In this document: positions 6,792-14,038 of the stretch, piece after piece | How the letters are laid out: each line of letters begins with the position of its first letter | Numbering within the stretch: position 1 is the stretch's first letter | Source of the DNA: JAFALX01 sp050734185 | GTDB taxonomy: Bacteria > Chloroflexota > Dormibacteria > Aeolococcales > Aeolococcaceae | Assembly: GCA_050734185.1 (NCBI GenBank) | Contig: JBOHUE010000020.1 | Coordinates: forward strand, 1-14,765 | Direction: 5' to 3' | DNA length: 14,765 bases | Position numbers and translations under genes: made by a program | Notes under the pieces: model-generated | What the model saw: the letters and a program-made list of their open reading frames with translations, nothing else | Told to the model about the DNA's origin: nothing | The model's database searches: none

Positions 6792-7598
6792 TCAGTCCGG
6801 CAGCAGGAGGTCAGCAGCGGCGCCAAGCTCGTCACGACGCACGAGGATGTCCTTCTGCAGCGCATACCCACCAAGCGAGTACACGTCGAGCCACGCGACG
6901 ATTTGGCGACGGGCACTCTCCGGCTTTTGACCGACTTGTGCCCTCGCGCCTGCAATCCGCTCGTGCGCCGAACGAATGACAACGTAGTCGTCGGATTGCG
7001 GCCAGCGGTTGGCATCCAAGTCGATGCCGCCCTCGACCGAGCAGTCGATGAGTTGCGCATCACTGAAATCGTTGCCGCGAAACTCGTTGGTACTCCTGAT
7101 GCGCCGAATCCGCTCGCCTCCAAACCCAAGCGGCGTACCCGAAAAGCTCACTCTGAGCAGCCGGCCGCTGAAGGTGCAGTCGACGAACTCCGCGTTAACA
7201 GCATGCCAGTCATCGAGCCTAATATCCACAAAACGGCACCGCTCAAAACGAGCGAAGTTAGGCGCGCAGCCGCGCAGGTCAGCTCCCTCGAAGTTGCATC
7301 CACGGTACGTCACTACCGGAATCGCGCTCAGTACCCCGCCCGCGATGGTGCAGCGAGCGAAATTGCAGCTCTCTAAAACAGAGTCGGTCGCAGCATAGTT
7401 GGCGAATCTCTGGCCGCTGAGATCGACATGATCCCATCGGGCACTAACAATTTCGACGGTGACTTCTCCCGCGGGAACGTCTACACGCGTGTGCGACAGC
7501 GCGCCTCCGTATCTGACCCGCGGCCAAGCACCACCAGAGGCTCTGTCACTGAGTTTCGCCACCAGCGTGGGAGCATGCCGCCGAGTACGCCTCATCAC
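6792..7598 (-). CDS. pentapeptide-repeat-like protein, putative immunity partner of the RHS toxin domain
   Basis: This 268-residue protein (267 from ATG 7595) has irregular pentapeptide-type repeats over about 53-190: CNFARCTIAG, CNFEGADLRGC, FERCRFVDIRLDD, AEFVDCTFSG and NEFRGNDFSDAQLIDC. That pattern normally builds a right-handed quadrilateral beta-helix. A helical C-terminal part (about 200-268) is unassigned. GTG 7598 overlaps the last base of the upstream TAG, and ATG 7595 follows at once. GGAG lies six bases before the GTG, so the gene is translationally coupled to the toxin-domain frame at 7598-7933. A gene placed immediately after an RHS C-terminal domain is, in polymorphic toxin systems, usually the immunity gene; this is the basis for the role given. 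Part of the gene is much less GC-rich than its surroundings (7201-7260 is 50% G+C against 72% for 9241-9300), which suggests transfer as a cassette. Confidence 0.7.
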   Translation of the reverse strand: MMRRTRRHAPTLVAKLSDRASGGAWPRVRYGGALSHTRVDVPAGEVTVEIVSARWDHVDLSGQRFANYAATDSVLESCNFARCTIAGGVLSAIPVVTYRGCNFEGADLRGCAPNFARFERCRFVDIRLDDWHAVNAEFVDCTFSGRLLRVSFSGTPLGFGGERIRRIRSTNEFRGNDFSDAQLIDCSVEGGIDLDANRWPQSDDYVVIRSAHERIAGARAQVGQKPESARRQIVAWLDVYSLGGYALQKDILVRRDELGAAADLLLPD

Positions 7599-7933
7599 TA
7601 AGGGCTCCAGGTGTATACCGCGATACCAGCTTTAGGGTACTTGAGCGCCTTCCATCCTGCTTGTGCCGCGGTCGAAATCTCGACTTGCTCGCCGGTCCAA
7701 GTGTCGGTGATGTCCGGACCTCTGCTCGCGTTATAGGTGAATCTGCCGGCCCACGCGTCATTCCCATTTACGAGGAGGTCGGCCGTCGCGTTATGGATCG
7801 CCGTCCCTGCGAACATGCTCGTCGTTTCGGGGTTGCCCAGCAACTGGGCCCGTTGGGCAGGCTTCAGGTACGACAGCAACTGTTCGAGACTCATATTGCT
7901 TGCTTGCTTCAGCGCAGACTGCACGATTCCCAA
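7598..7933 (-). CDS. putative RHS C-terminal toxin domain, nuclease-like, out of frame with its carrier
   Basis: This 111-residue frame has no stop between the end of the RHS shell and the immunity gene. It contains a helical start (SNMSLEQLLSYLKPAQRAQL), GTAIHNATADLL (about 43-54, H47), and then GRFTYNASRGPDITDTW with GEQVEIST (63-88) and a C-terminal strand GIAVYTW. The arrangement of an acidic GPD turn, a strand with E85 and a K/Y-containing tail recalls restriction-endonuclease-like RHS toxins, but the canonical E-x-K lysine is replaced by Ser87. The nuclease call is therefore tentative. If translated alone it would use TTG 7933 or ATG 7894. Adding one G to the GGG run at 7929-7931 fuses it in frame to the RHS gene (NDPW-GIVQSALK). 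It is coupled to the downstream immunity candidate. Confidence 0.6.
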   Translation of the reverse strand: MGIVQSALKQASNMSLEQLLSYLKPAQRAQLLGNPETTSMFAGTAIHNATADLLVNGNDAWAGRFTYNASRGPDITDTWTGEQVEISTAAQAGWKALKYPKAGIAVYTWSP

Positions 7934-9751
7934 GGGTCATTCAACCAAGGGTCCAGCGCATCCGGCGAGGGACCGCTGCTCTGGGGTGGCGTGGGTGGGT
8001 GCGCCCTCTCGGTGCCGCTGACGCCGTTATTTGTCGCAAGGCCGCCCGCATCGGGCGCCACGTAGCCTCCCCCCCCACCGCATTCGTCTCCCCTTTGGCA
8101 CACCTGCCCGTTGCAGTCGCCGCACGGGTCGTGCCCGGAGGGATCACTCAAGTTGACCGGGTCGCCGTTGACGTAGTTGTAGCGGGCCAGCGTCAGCGGA
8201 TCCTGCGTCAGCCGGGCATTCGCGCTGCTGGGGCCGGCGCTGTATTCGTCGGGGGAGAGGAAGCTGCCCTTCGCCGGGTCGTAGGTGCGCGCGCCCAGCT
8301 GATAGGTGCCGGTGCCGGGATCCTTGCGCCCACCGCGGTACCAGAACGAGTCCGGCGTGTTGCCGCTAGTGTTGGTCGCCGTCGTCTGGGTGCAGGCCGC
8401 GACTCCGGGCGCGTTCTCCTGCGTTCCAAATGGGTCATACAGCTGCGCGCACACTGGCGACGTCGTGCTCCCGAAGACGGCGCTGACGTTCCCGGAGCCG
8501 TCGGGCACGAGGTACTGCGTCGATGACCCAGCGCCCGCCGACATCAGCCCGGCATGGGTGCCGCTCGGGGTGAGGGCGTAGGCGACCTCACTCTGTCCCG
8601 GCATGTCCTCGAGCACTCCGGTCGTCGACAAGCCGTCGTAGTGCAGTCCGGTCGCCCCGCTCGCATTGGGGTCGCGGTGGCTGATCTGCCGGTTCAACCC
8701 GTCGTACGTGTACAGCGAGGTGGCGCCCGACGGACTCGCGCAGCTCACCGCTGCGGACTGCAGCGCCGCCGACATGCGCCCGAAGACGTCGTAGCAGTAC
8801 GAGGCCACCGTCGACGACGAGGTGGCCACCGAGCTGAGCTGGTCGAAGCCGCTCGTATAGGTGTACGTCGAGGTCCCCGCCGGCGGCGACGCGCAGCTCG
8901 AGCCGGCGCCTGGCAGCTGCTGGGCAATCGAATCATCGGCGCGGTAGCAGTACACCGAAGCACTGCCGCTTGCCGGGTCGGTGTACGTGAGCCGGTTGCC
9001 CGTCGGGTCGTGGGCGATGCCGATCGCCGCCGCCCCCGACCCCGGGGTGAACGAGCTGAGCCGCCCCGCGTTGTCGTAGCCGTAGCTGTACGTGGTGTTG
9101 CTGCTGCTGCAGGGTGTGTTCCCGGTGCCGAACGTCATCGCGGTGATCTGGAAGGCCGCGTTGTACCCGTAGCACCAGCCGCCGGTCACCGTGCTGGTGC
9201 TGCCGTAGGTCTGCGAGCCCATACTGCCGTCCGCGCTGTAGTTCGAGGTGAGACGCAGTCCGCTCGGGTCGGTCTGGGTCTGCACCCGCCCACCGGCGTC
9301 ATAGGCCCACGTCGTGGTGCCCCCGTTCTCCGCGGCCGACACCATCGACGCCAGGCTCTCGCTGTCGAGGTAGCTGTACGTGGTGCGGTAGTTGGTCGAG
9401 CCGCTGGTGTCCTGGCGCGCCGCCTCCTGACCCAGCCCGTCGTAGCCATAGCTCTGGCTGCGGCTGCCGTCGTTCGCCGTGCGCAGCAGTTCGTCCAGGT
9501 AATACGTGGCGCTCACCGTGGTCCCCGACGACGTGTCCTGCACCGAGGCCGGCTGTCCTGCCGGGTCGTACTGCGTGGTGATCGTCTGCCCGCTCGTGTC
9601 GTTGGGTTCGAGGGACGCCGTCTGCGTATGCACCCGGCCGTCGTTGTAATACGCAAGCGCGGTCTTGCCCACGGCCGTCGGCTGGCCGCCGCTGACGGCA
9701 CTCGTGACCTGCGCGGTCTTCCACCCCGCCTGGTCGTACGAGTAGCTGAGC
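7909..9751 (-). pseudogene. RHS/YD-repeat protein, 5'-truncated by an IS, C-terminal frameshift
   Basis: This is an RHS shell remnant: these large secreted or surface proteins fold into a beta-cocoon around a C-terminal toxin. About 614 residues remain. YD repeats are visible throughout: YSYDQAGW, TQYDPAGQ, YGYDGLGQ, WAYDAGGR, YGYDNAGR, YCYDVFGR and YTYDGLNR. The hyperconserved RHS core follows: YQLGARTYDPAKGSFLSPD, then RYNYVNGDPVNLSDPSG. After the core comes a Cys/Gly-rich linker (HDPCGDCNGQVC) and a Pro/Ser-rich stretch, then TGA 7909, 24 bases into the overlapping toxin frame. The reading frame runs on into the IS as far as 10176, but that part is antisense transposase. Beyond the IS (from 11126) no YD sequence resumes, so the 5' end with any signal peptide and start codon is lost. 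Expression as it stands is doubtful. Confidence 0.85.
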
Positions 9752-9777
9752 TGCCTTGAGTCAGGATTTTCTGGACA
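9752..9777 (+). repeat. IS left inverted repeat
   Basis: Starts TGCCTTGAGTCAGG and ends TTTTCTGGACA. It pairs with the reverse complement of 11101-11125. The outermost six bases match less well than the core GAGTCA...TGGACA. Confidence 0.75.
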
Positions 9778-9822
9778 CGGATTTGGGAATATCGGCTCCC
9801 ACCGCACGGAGGTCCAGGGAAT

Positions 9823-11082
9823 ATGGGACGGCGGCCCTTCAAGACACCTGATGAGAAGCTGCAGATCATCCTGAGTGTGCTCCGCGGCGAGGCGACGCAG
9901 GTGGACCTCGGCCGTCGGCTCGAGTTGTCGCAGACGACGATCTCCAAGTGGCAGAAGCAGTTTCTTGAAGGCGGGCGCGAGTCGCTGGCGCGTGGCGACA
10001 ATCCGCGTCCGTCCGCGACGAGTCGCCGCGAAGCCGACCTGGAGGCCCAAGTCGAGGAACTCACCGCGGCTCTCGGTGAGGCGTACGTCGAGCACTTCTG
10101 CGCTCGGCTGGGGATTCCGCGCTCCACCTGGTACTACTGGCGACACGCGCACACGAGCAATCGGCCGGTGCGGCACTGGCCGGCACCGGTGGTCGATCGG
10201 ATCGAGCCCGCCGCTGCGGCGACCGCGGAGAAGTACTCAGCGTGGGGCCACCGCAAGATCTGGGCGATGCTGCAGGTTGACGGCATCGACGTCAGCCCCG
10301 CATCGGTTAAGCGCGCCATGGCCCGCCGCGGGCTGCTGCTTCCCCGGCGCTATCAGGCAGAGCGACGTCAGCTGGCCAAGGCACGCCGCGCTGTCTTCGA
10401 GGCTCCGCCGAGCCGGCGCAACCGCATCTGGCAAACCGATTTCTCCGAGTTCGAGACCATCGCCGGCGGCACCTGGCAACTCTCGGGCATCGTCGACTAC
10501 GTCGCCAAAGTGTGCCTCGCCTGCCCGCCCAGTGGGACAAAGACGGCCATCGATGCCGTCGCGTCCCTGGAGGCCGCGATCGCGACGGCCGAGGCCCTCC
10601 TCGGCATCCCGCCGGAGCAGGACTGCATCGACCCCATGACCGGCGAGACCGCGCCGCTGGTGATCGTCACCGACAACGGGCCCGCGTACCGCTCCGCACT
10701 CTTCGCACGCTTCATCGCGGCCCACCTCTACCTCGTGCACGTGCGCACCCGGTACCGCTCGCCGCAGACCAACGGGGTGATCGAGCGCTTCTTCGGCAGC
10801 ATCAAATACGAGCACCTCTACCGCGAAGAGATCCAGAGCGGCGCGCAGCTGGCGGACGAGATCGGCCTCTACTTGCCCCTGTACAACACCGTGCGGCCTC
10901 ACGAAGGCATCGGTTTCCGGCGCCCGCTGGACGTCTACCTGGCCGACCCCGCGACCCTGCCCGAGCCAGTGACCGGACACACGGGGTCGCGTGTTCCCCG
11001 ACTTCTCGGGCGCACGCAGCCGCACGCGATTGCCGAGAGTGTCGTCACCGGCGCATCCGAGGACCCGACCGACGATCTATGA
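9823..11082 (+). CDS. DDE transposase with HTH and rve core (single frame, 419 aa)
   Basis: It catalyses cut or copy transposition of the surrounding IS. From ATG 9823 (GGAGG at 9808-9812): an N-terminal helix-turn-helix (TQVDLGRRLELSQTTISKWQ, about 25-44), a linker helix (EADLEAQVEELTAALGEAYV), an HTH_21-like segment (YSAWGHRKIWAMLQ ... SPASVKRAMARRGL), then the retroviral integrase core. The acidic triad is visible: D206 in IWQTDFSEF, D284 in VIVTDNGPAYRS and E321 in TNGVIERFFGSIKYE. The D-E spacing is 36 residues, typical of this superfamily. The PLYNTVRPHEGIGFRRPLDV tail is also characteristic. Both the HTH and the core are in one uninterrupted frame, unlike classic IS3 orfA/orfB frameshifting elements. 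The gene appears intact and therefore potentially active. Confidence 0.92.
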   Translation: MGRRPFKTPDEKLQIILSVLRGEATQVDLGRRLELSQTTISKWQKQFLEGGRESLARGDNPRPSATSRREADLEAQVEELTAALGEAYVEHFCARLGIPRSTWYYWRHAHTSNRPVRHWPAPVVDRIEPAAAATAEKYSAWGHRKIWAMLQVDGIDVSPASVKRAMARRGLLLPRRYQAERRQLAKARRAVFEAPPSRRNRIWQTDFSEFETIAGGTWQLSGIVDYVAKVCLACPPSGTKTAIDAVASLEAAIATAEALLGIPPEQDCIDPMTGETAPLVIVTDNGPAYRSALFARFIAAHLYLVHVRTRYRSPQTNGVIERFFGSIKYEHLYREEIQSGAQLADEIGLYLPLYNTVRPHEGIGFRRPLDVYLADPATLPEPVTGHTGSRVPRLLGRTQPHAIAESVVTGASEDPTDDL

Positions 11083-11100
11083 CCTATTCAGGTCCCGATC

Positions 11101-11125
11101 TGTCCAAAAAACTTGACTCGGGACA
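11101..11125 (-). repeat. IS right inverted repeat
   Basis: Reads TGTCCAAAAAACTTGACTCG on the plus strand and continues to GGGACA at 11125. It is the inverted partner of 9752-9777, and both ends finish in the TG/CA dinucleotides. Confidence 0.75.
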
Positions 11126-11149
11126 CATCGTGCCAGGTTCCAAGATAGG

Positions 11150-11166
11150 GTGTCAATAAGGTGTCA
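11150..11166 (+). repeat. GTGTCA-N5-GTGTCA direct repeat, right copy
   Basis: Hexamers at 11150-11155 and 11161-11166 lie 11 bases apart, as at 6472-6488. They are about 60 bases from the 3' end of the tRNA-Leu gene, where integrase arm sites of tRNA-targeting elements could lie. The surrounding 11126-11225 holds no gene. Confidence 0.5.
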
Positions 11167-11225
11167 ACCGGCGTTCGCCTATGACCGCCGACGACCGCTG
11201 GTGACCGAAATCCCTTGTGTATCAA

Positions 11226-11310
11226 TGCCGAGCCCGGGGGTCGAACCCGGACGGAGGTTGCCCTCCAGCGGTTTTTAAGACCGCCGCGTCTGCCTTTCCG
11301 CCAGCTCGGC
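11226..11310 (-). tRNA. tRNA-Leu(UAA)
   Basis: This is a complete 85-nt class II tRNA. Acceptor GCCGAGC pairs perfectly with GCTCGGC. The D-arm region is TGGCGGAAAGGCAGACGCG. The anticodon stem GCGGT/ACCGC encloses loop CTTAAAA, so the anticodon is TAA. The long variable arm GGAGG-GCAA-CCTCC and T-arm CCGGG-TTCGACC-CCCGG are both perfectly paired. The discriminator is A and CCA is not encoded (TTGAT follows). Its 5' end lies 11 bases after the tyrA stop codon on the same strand, so it may be transcribed with tyrA. Confidence 0.96.
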
Positions 11311-11321
11311 GCGAAGCCAGT

Positions 11322-12461
11322 CTAGGTCGCGTCCGAGCTCAGCGACGTCACCGTCCAGCCACGCGCCGCAAGCGCGCGGCTCAGAATCTCCTCCGCGTCG
11401 GACGCCACATAGAGCTCGATCAGCCCCACCGGTAACCCAGGCGCGTGGTCAACGCGCAGGTCCTCGATGTTGACGCCGGCGTCGGCGGCGTCACCCAGAA
11501 GACGCGCCATCTGCCCCTTCTCGTCGGGTACCACCACCGGCACCGCGCGATACGTGCGCGGCGATTCCCCGTGCTTCCCCGGCATGCGCTGGCGTCCGGC
11601 GCGGCCCGACTCCATCAACGCCCTCGCGACGAACGCCGCGTCGGTGCGCTGTGAGCGCAACCCGTGCGCGACGGCGAGCAGCCGCTCCGAGAATCGCTCC
11701 ACCACGCCCGCCACGGCGTTGGCATTGCCCGCAAGGATGTCGGTCCAGAGGTCCGCATCCGACGCGGCGATTCGCGTCATGTCGCGCAGCCCCTGACCCG
11801 CCAGCGCGAGCACGTGATCGTCCTCGTGTTCGAGCTCGCCGGCGAGCGCTGAGGCAAGAATTTGGGGGAGGTGGCTCGTGATAGCAACCGCGTGGTCGTG
11901 CTGGCTGGCGCTCATGACCACCGCAGTCGCACGGCATTCACTGACGAGCCACCGCGCGGCGGCCAGCGCCAGGTCGGCGCACCCCTCGTGAGGGGTCAGC
12001 ACCCAGGGCCGGCCCGCGAACAGATCGACGCGTGCAGCGCGCGGCCCGCGCCGCTCGCGCCCGGCGAGCGGGTGACCGCCGACGTAGCTGGAGGCGTCGA
12101 TGCCGACGAGCGTTGCCGCGGTCATCACCTCGAGGAGCGGCTCCACCTTGATGCTCGCGCAGTCGACGACCACCGGAGCGAGCGAGCGTCGCATCACGTC
12201 GACAACGACGGCGCCGGTTCGCGCCGGCGGCACGGCGACGACCGCCAGGTCGACGCGATCGCCGGCGAATAGCGCGCCGCCGGTCACATGCGCGGCGTCC
12301 GCAAGTGTGGCGGCGTCGATGTCGTCGAGCAGGACGCGATGACCACGCTCTGTCAGCGCCATCGCCACTGATGTGCCGATCATCCCCGTGCCCACGACGA
12401 GCACCGCACGCTGCGCATCACCGGAGGTCATCGGCAGCATTGTGCGGCGCGCACTGCGCAT
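11322..12461 (-). CDS. tyrA: prephenate dehydrogenase with C-terminal ACT-like domain
   Basis: It oxidatively decarboxylates prephenate to 4-hydroxyphenylpyruvate using NAD(P), the committed step to tyrosine. The N-terminal Rossmann motif VVGTGMIGTS (about 22-31) is clear. The family hallmark GGHPLAGRERRG follows, with the catalytic-region His, and then the helical dimerisation domain with SHLPQILASALAGE and GQGLRDMTRIAASD. The C-terminal segment (VPDEKGQMARLLGDAADAGV, then NIEDLRVDH) is an ACT-type regulatory domain, which suggests amino-acid feedback control. The 379 aa from ATG 12461 suits the family plus ACT. ATG 12440 and ATG 12431 (MTSGDAQRAVLVVG) are equally possible starts, and the last lies closest to the Rossmann fold. 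It is divergent from the oxidoreductase at 12491 with only 29-59 bp between starts, and is followed by tRNA-Leu. Confidence 0.92.
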   Translation of the reverse strand: MRSARRTMLPMTSGDAQRAVLVVGTGMIGTSVAMALTERGHRVLLDDIDAATLADAAHVTGGALFAGDRVDLAVVAVPPARTGAVVVDVMRRSLAPVVVDCASIKVEPLLEVMTAATLVGIDASSYVGGHPLAGRERRGPRAARVDLFAGRPWVLTPHEGCADLALAAARWLVSECRATAVVMSASQHDHAVAITSHLPQILASALAGELEHEDDHVLALAGQGLRDMTRIAASDADLWTDILAGNANAVAGVVERFSERLLAVAHGLRSQRTDAAFVARALMESGRAGRQRMPGKHGESPRTYRAVPVVVPDEKGQMARLLGDAADAGVNIEDLRVDHAPGLPVGLIELYVASDAEEILSRALAARGWTVTSLSSDAT

Positions 12462-12490
12462 CAGTGGCGGAGCCTGCCATCGTTGAGGCG

Positions 12491-13405
12491 ATGAAGGCGG
12501 CGTACTACGAGAAGTTCGGCGAACCCGACGTCATCGAGATCGGCGACCAGACCGCGCCGGAGGTGCAGGACAACCACGTCATCATCCGCATCCGCGCCGC
12601 AGCGCTCGGCTTCTGGGACATCAAGCAGATGCGCGGGGTGTTCGGCGATCTCCCCTTCCCGGTGATTCCAAGCTACGAGGTCGTGGGCGTCGTCGTCGTG
12701 GGCTACGGAGACCTGCAGCAGGGCGACAACGTCGTCGCCAGCCTGCAATTCCCGGGGGGCGGGCTCGCGCAGTTCGTCAGGGCGCCGGTCAAGCGCACCA
12801 TCCTCAAGCCGCCCCAGCTGACCGCCGTCGAGGCGGCCGGGCTCGTCGTCACCGGCGGAACGGCCCTCCAGGGCCTTGACGATCGCGCCGGCCTTCAGGA
12901 CCACGAGTGGCTCCTCGTCACCGCTGCCGCAGGCGGAGTGGGCACCGCCGCGGTGCAGATCGGGCGCAACCGTGGCGCCCGAGTGATCGGCGTCGCGAGC
13001 TCCGACAACCACGACCTCCTCCGCGACCTCGGGGCGGTGGCCGCGTTCGACTACCACGATCCCGACTGGCCGTCGCAGGTGCGCGAGCTGGTCCCTGATG
13101 GCGTGGATGTGCTCTTCGATGCATCGGGCGGGGACACCGGCGCCGCGGCCGTGAGAACGGTGCGAGCCGGCGGTCGCGCGCTGCTCATCGCTGGCGCGCA
13201 CGACGATGTCCCCGACGGCGTGAAGGCCATCGAGTACAGCGCCGACACCAACGGCCCCCGTTTGCAGGCGGTGATGGACCTGGCGGCGCGCGGCCAGCTG
13301 CGCGCGGTCATCGACTCGACGCACGCCCTGGACGACGCCCAGTCCGCCCTGGAGCGCGTGGCGGGGCGCCGCAACCACGGACGCGTCGTCGTCCTCGTCG
13401 AATAG
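12491..13405 (+). CDS. zinc-independent MDR oxidoreductase (quinone-oxidoreductase-like)
   Basis: This 304-residue member of the medium-chain dehydrogenase/reductase superfamily probably reduces a quinone or enone with NADPH. The N-terminal GroES-like domain starts MKAAYYEKFGEPDVIEI, with VIIRIRAAALGFWDIKQMRG and the IPSYEVVGVV turn. The nucleotide-binding motif TAAAGGVGTAAVQI follows, and the C-terminal part ends ALERVAGRRNHGRVVVLVE. The zinc-binding cysteines of classical alcohol dehydrogenases are absent. I placed the start at ATG 12491 because the family begins with MKA; GAGG lies just upstream. The frame is open further upstream, but that part overlaps divergent tyrA. The neighbouring genes do not fix the substrate. 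Confidence 0.9.
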   Translation: MKAAYYEKFGEPDVIEIGDQTAPEVQDNHVIIRIRAAALGFWDIKQMRGVFGDLPFPVIPSYEVVGVVVVGYGDLQQGDNVVASLQFPGGGLAQFVRAPVKRTILKPPQLTAVEAAGLVVTGGTALQGLDDRAGLQDHEWLLVTAAAGGVGTAAVQIGRNRGARVIGVASSDNHDLLRDLGAVAAFDYHDPDWPSQVRELVPDGVDVLFDASGGDTGAAAVRTVRAGGRALLIAGAHDDVPDGVKAIEYSADTNGPRLQAVMDLAARGQLRAVIDSTHALDDAQSALERVAGRRNHGRVVVLVE

Positions 13406-13429
13406 GTCGACCTATACTCAACGGAGCAG

Positions 13430-14038
13430 ATGTTCGATCGCCGATTCCGTCCCGACTCGACGTACCTGCGTAGCCAGGCGGCGGTCGGGCTGCCGGTGCG
13501 GCCGAGCTCGGTGGCGCGCGGCCTGGCCATGCGCGTCGCAGGCGCCGGCGATGACGCGACAGAGCGCAAGCGCCTTGCCCAGCTGCTCGTCAACGAGCTC
13601 GACGACCTCGCCGCCCTGCCGCCCTGCCAGGTTGCCGTGGCCGACCGGCCACAGGTGCACCAGCACGATGGTCGAAGGTTGCAGAGCAAGACGTACGGCT
13701 ACTACCAATGCACCGCCAAGGATGGCGAGGTATGCGGCGCGCGCATCCGCATCTACCACCGCACCGCTGTGCGCCAGCAGGTGATCAGCCCCAAGGTGTT
13801 CCTCAACACGCTGCTGCACGAGTGGGTGCACCACTTCGATTTCAGCGGGCTGCGTCTCGCCCGCTCACCGCACACGAGCGGCTTCTATGCGCGGTTGCGT
13901 GCGCTGGCGGACTCGCTCGAGGTCGGGTTCGTGCTACCGCCGGACCCGGACGACGTCCCGGCTGTCGCCGTGACGAGTCAGCTCGGGGTCGGGGTCGCGG
14001 CGCCGGGCGAAGGACTGGGGACGGGCAGCGCGCGATAG
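13430..14038 (+). CDS. putative zinc metallopeptidase, SprT-like HExxH protein
   Basis: The protein has 202 residues. The central motif LLHEWVHHFDF gives HExxH (H130, E131, H134), and SPHTSGFYARL supplies a likely third ligand at H148. The preceding YYQCTAKDGEVCGARIRIYH has two Cys and predicted strands. The arrangement resembles SprT-like or minimal gluzincin peptidases; the substrate is unknown. No signal peptide is visible, so it is probably cytoplasmic. The C-terminal 25 residues are Gly/Ala/Val-rich and overlap the convergent gene, so they may not be conserved. ATG 13430 is 24 bases after the oxidoreductase stop. GGAG sits only three bases before the ATG, and TATACT at 13413-13418 resembles a -10 box that would give a nearly leaderless transcript. 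Confidence 0.75.
   Translation: MFDRRFRPDSTYLRSQAAVGLPVRPSSVARGLAMRVAGAGDDATERKRLAQLLVNELDDLAALPPCQVAVADRPQVHQHDGRRLQSKTYGYYQCTAKDGEVCGARIRIYHRTAVRQQVISPKVFLNTLLHEWVHHFDFSGLRLARSPHTSGFYARLRALADSLEVGFVLPPDPDDVPAVAVTSQLGVGVAAPGEGLGTGSAR

Larger units (their letters stand above)
9752..11125 (+). mobile_element. complete insertion sequence, IS3/IS481-like, 1374 bp
   Basis: The element carries one transposase gene between imperfect inverted repeats. The left end reads TGCCTTGAGTCAGGATTTTC..., and the right end (reversed) reads TGTCCCGAGTCAAGTTTTTT..., so both ends are TG...CA as in IS3-like elements. The inner part (GAGTCA to TGGACA, 9758-9777 against 11101-11119) matches at 17 of 20 positions with one gap. 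The left flank is RHS coding sequence; the right flank (CATCGTGCC) is not, and no target-site duplication is visible. That suggests a deletion or recombination next to the IS after insertion. Exact ends are inferred from the repeat alignment. Confidence 0.8.

Noticed and set aside
6248..6979. 243-codon plus-strand frame beginning with GGGRGIRTPEGL-type sequence
   Set aside because: The N-terminal part is translated antisense tRNA-Ser sequence, a familiar source of false proteins; the rest shadows the remnant and the immunity gene.
7922..7940. Programmed -1 frameshift between RHS core and toxin domain
   Set aside because: The local codons C CCT TGG do not form a slippery X-XXY-YYZ heptamer and I saw no downstream stimulatory hairpin; an indel is simpler.
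8340..9760. YD-repeat region considered as a DNA tandem repeat or CRISPR-like array
   Set aside because: The periodicity is at the protein level and irregular; there are no identical spaced DNA repeats.
9752..10176. N-terminal extension of the RHS frame into the IS
   Set aside because: It is antisense to the transposase and has no YD repeat; the openness is accidental.
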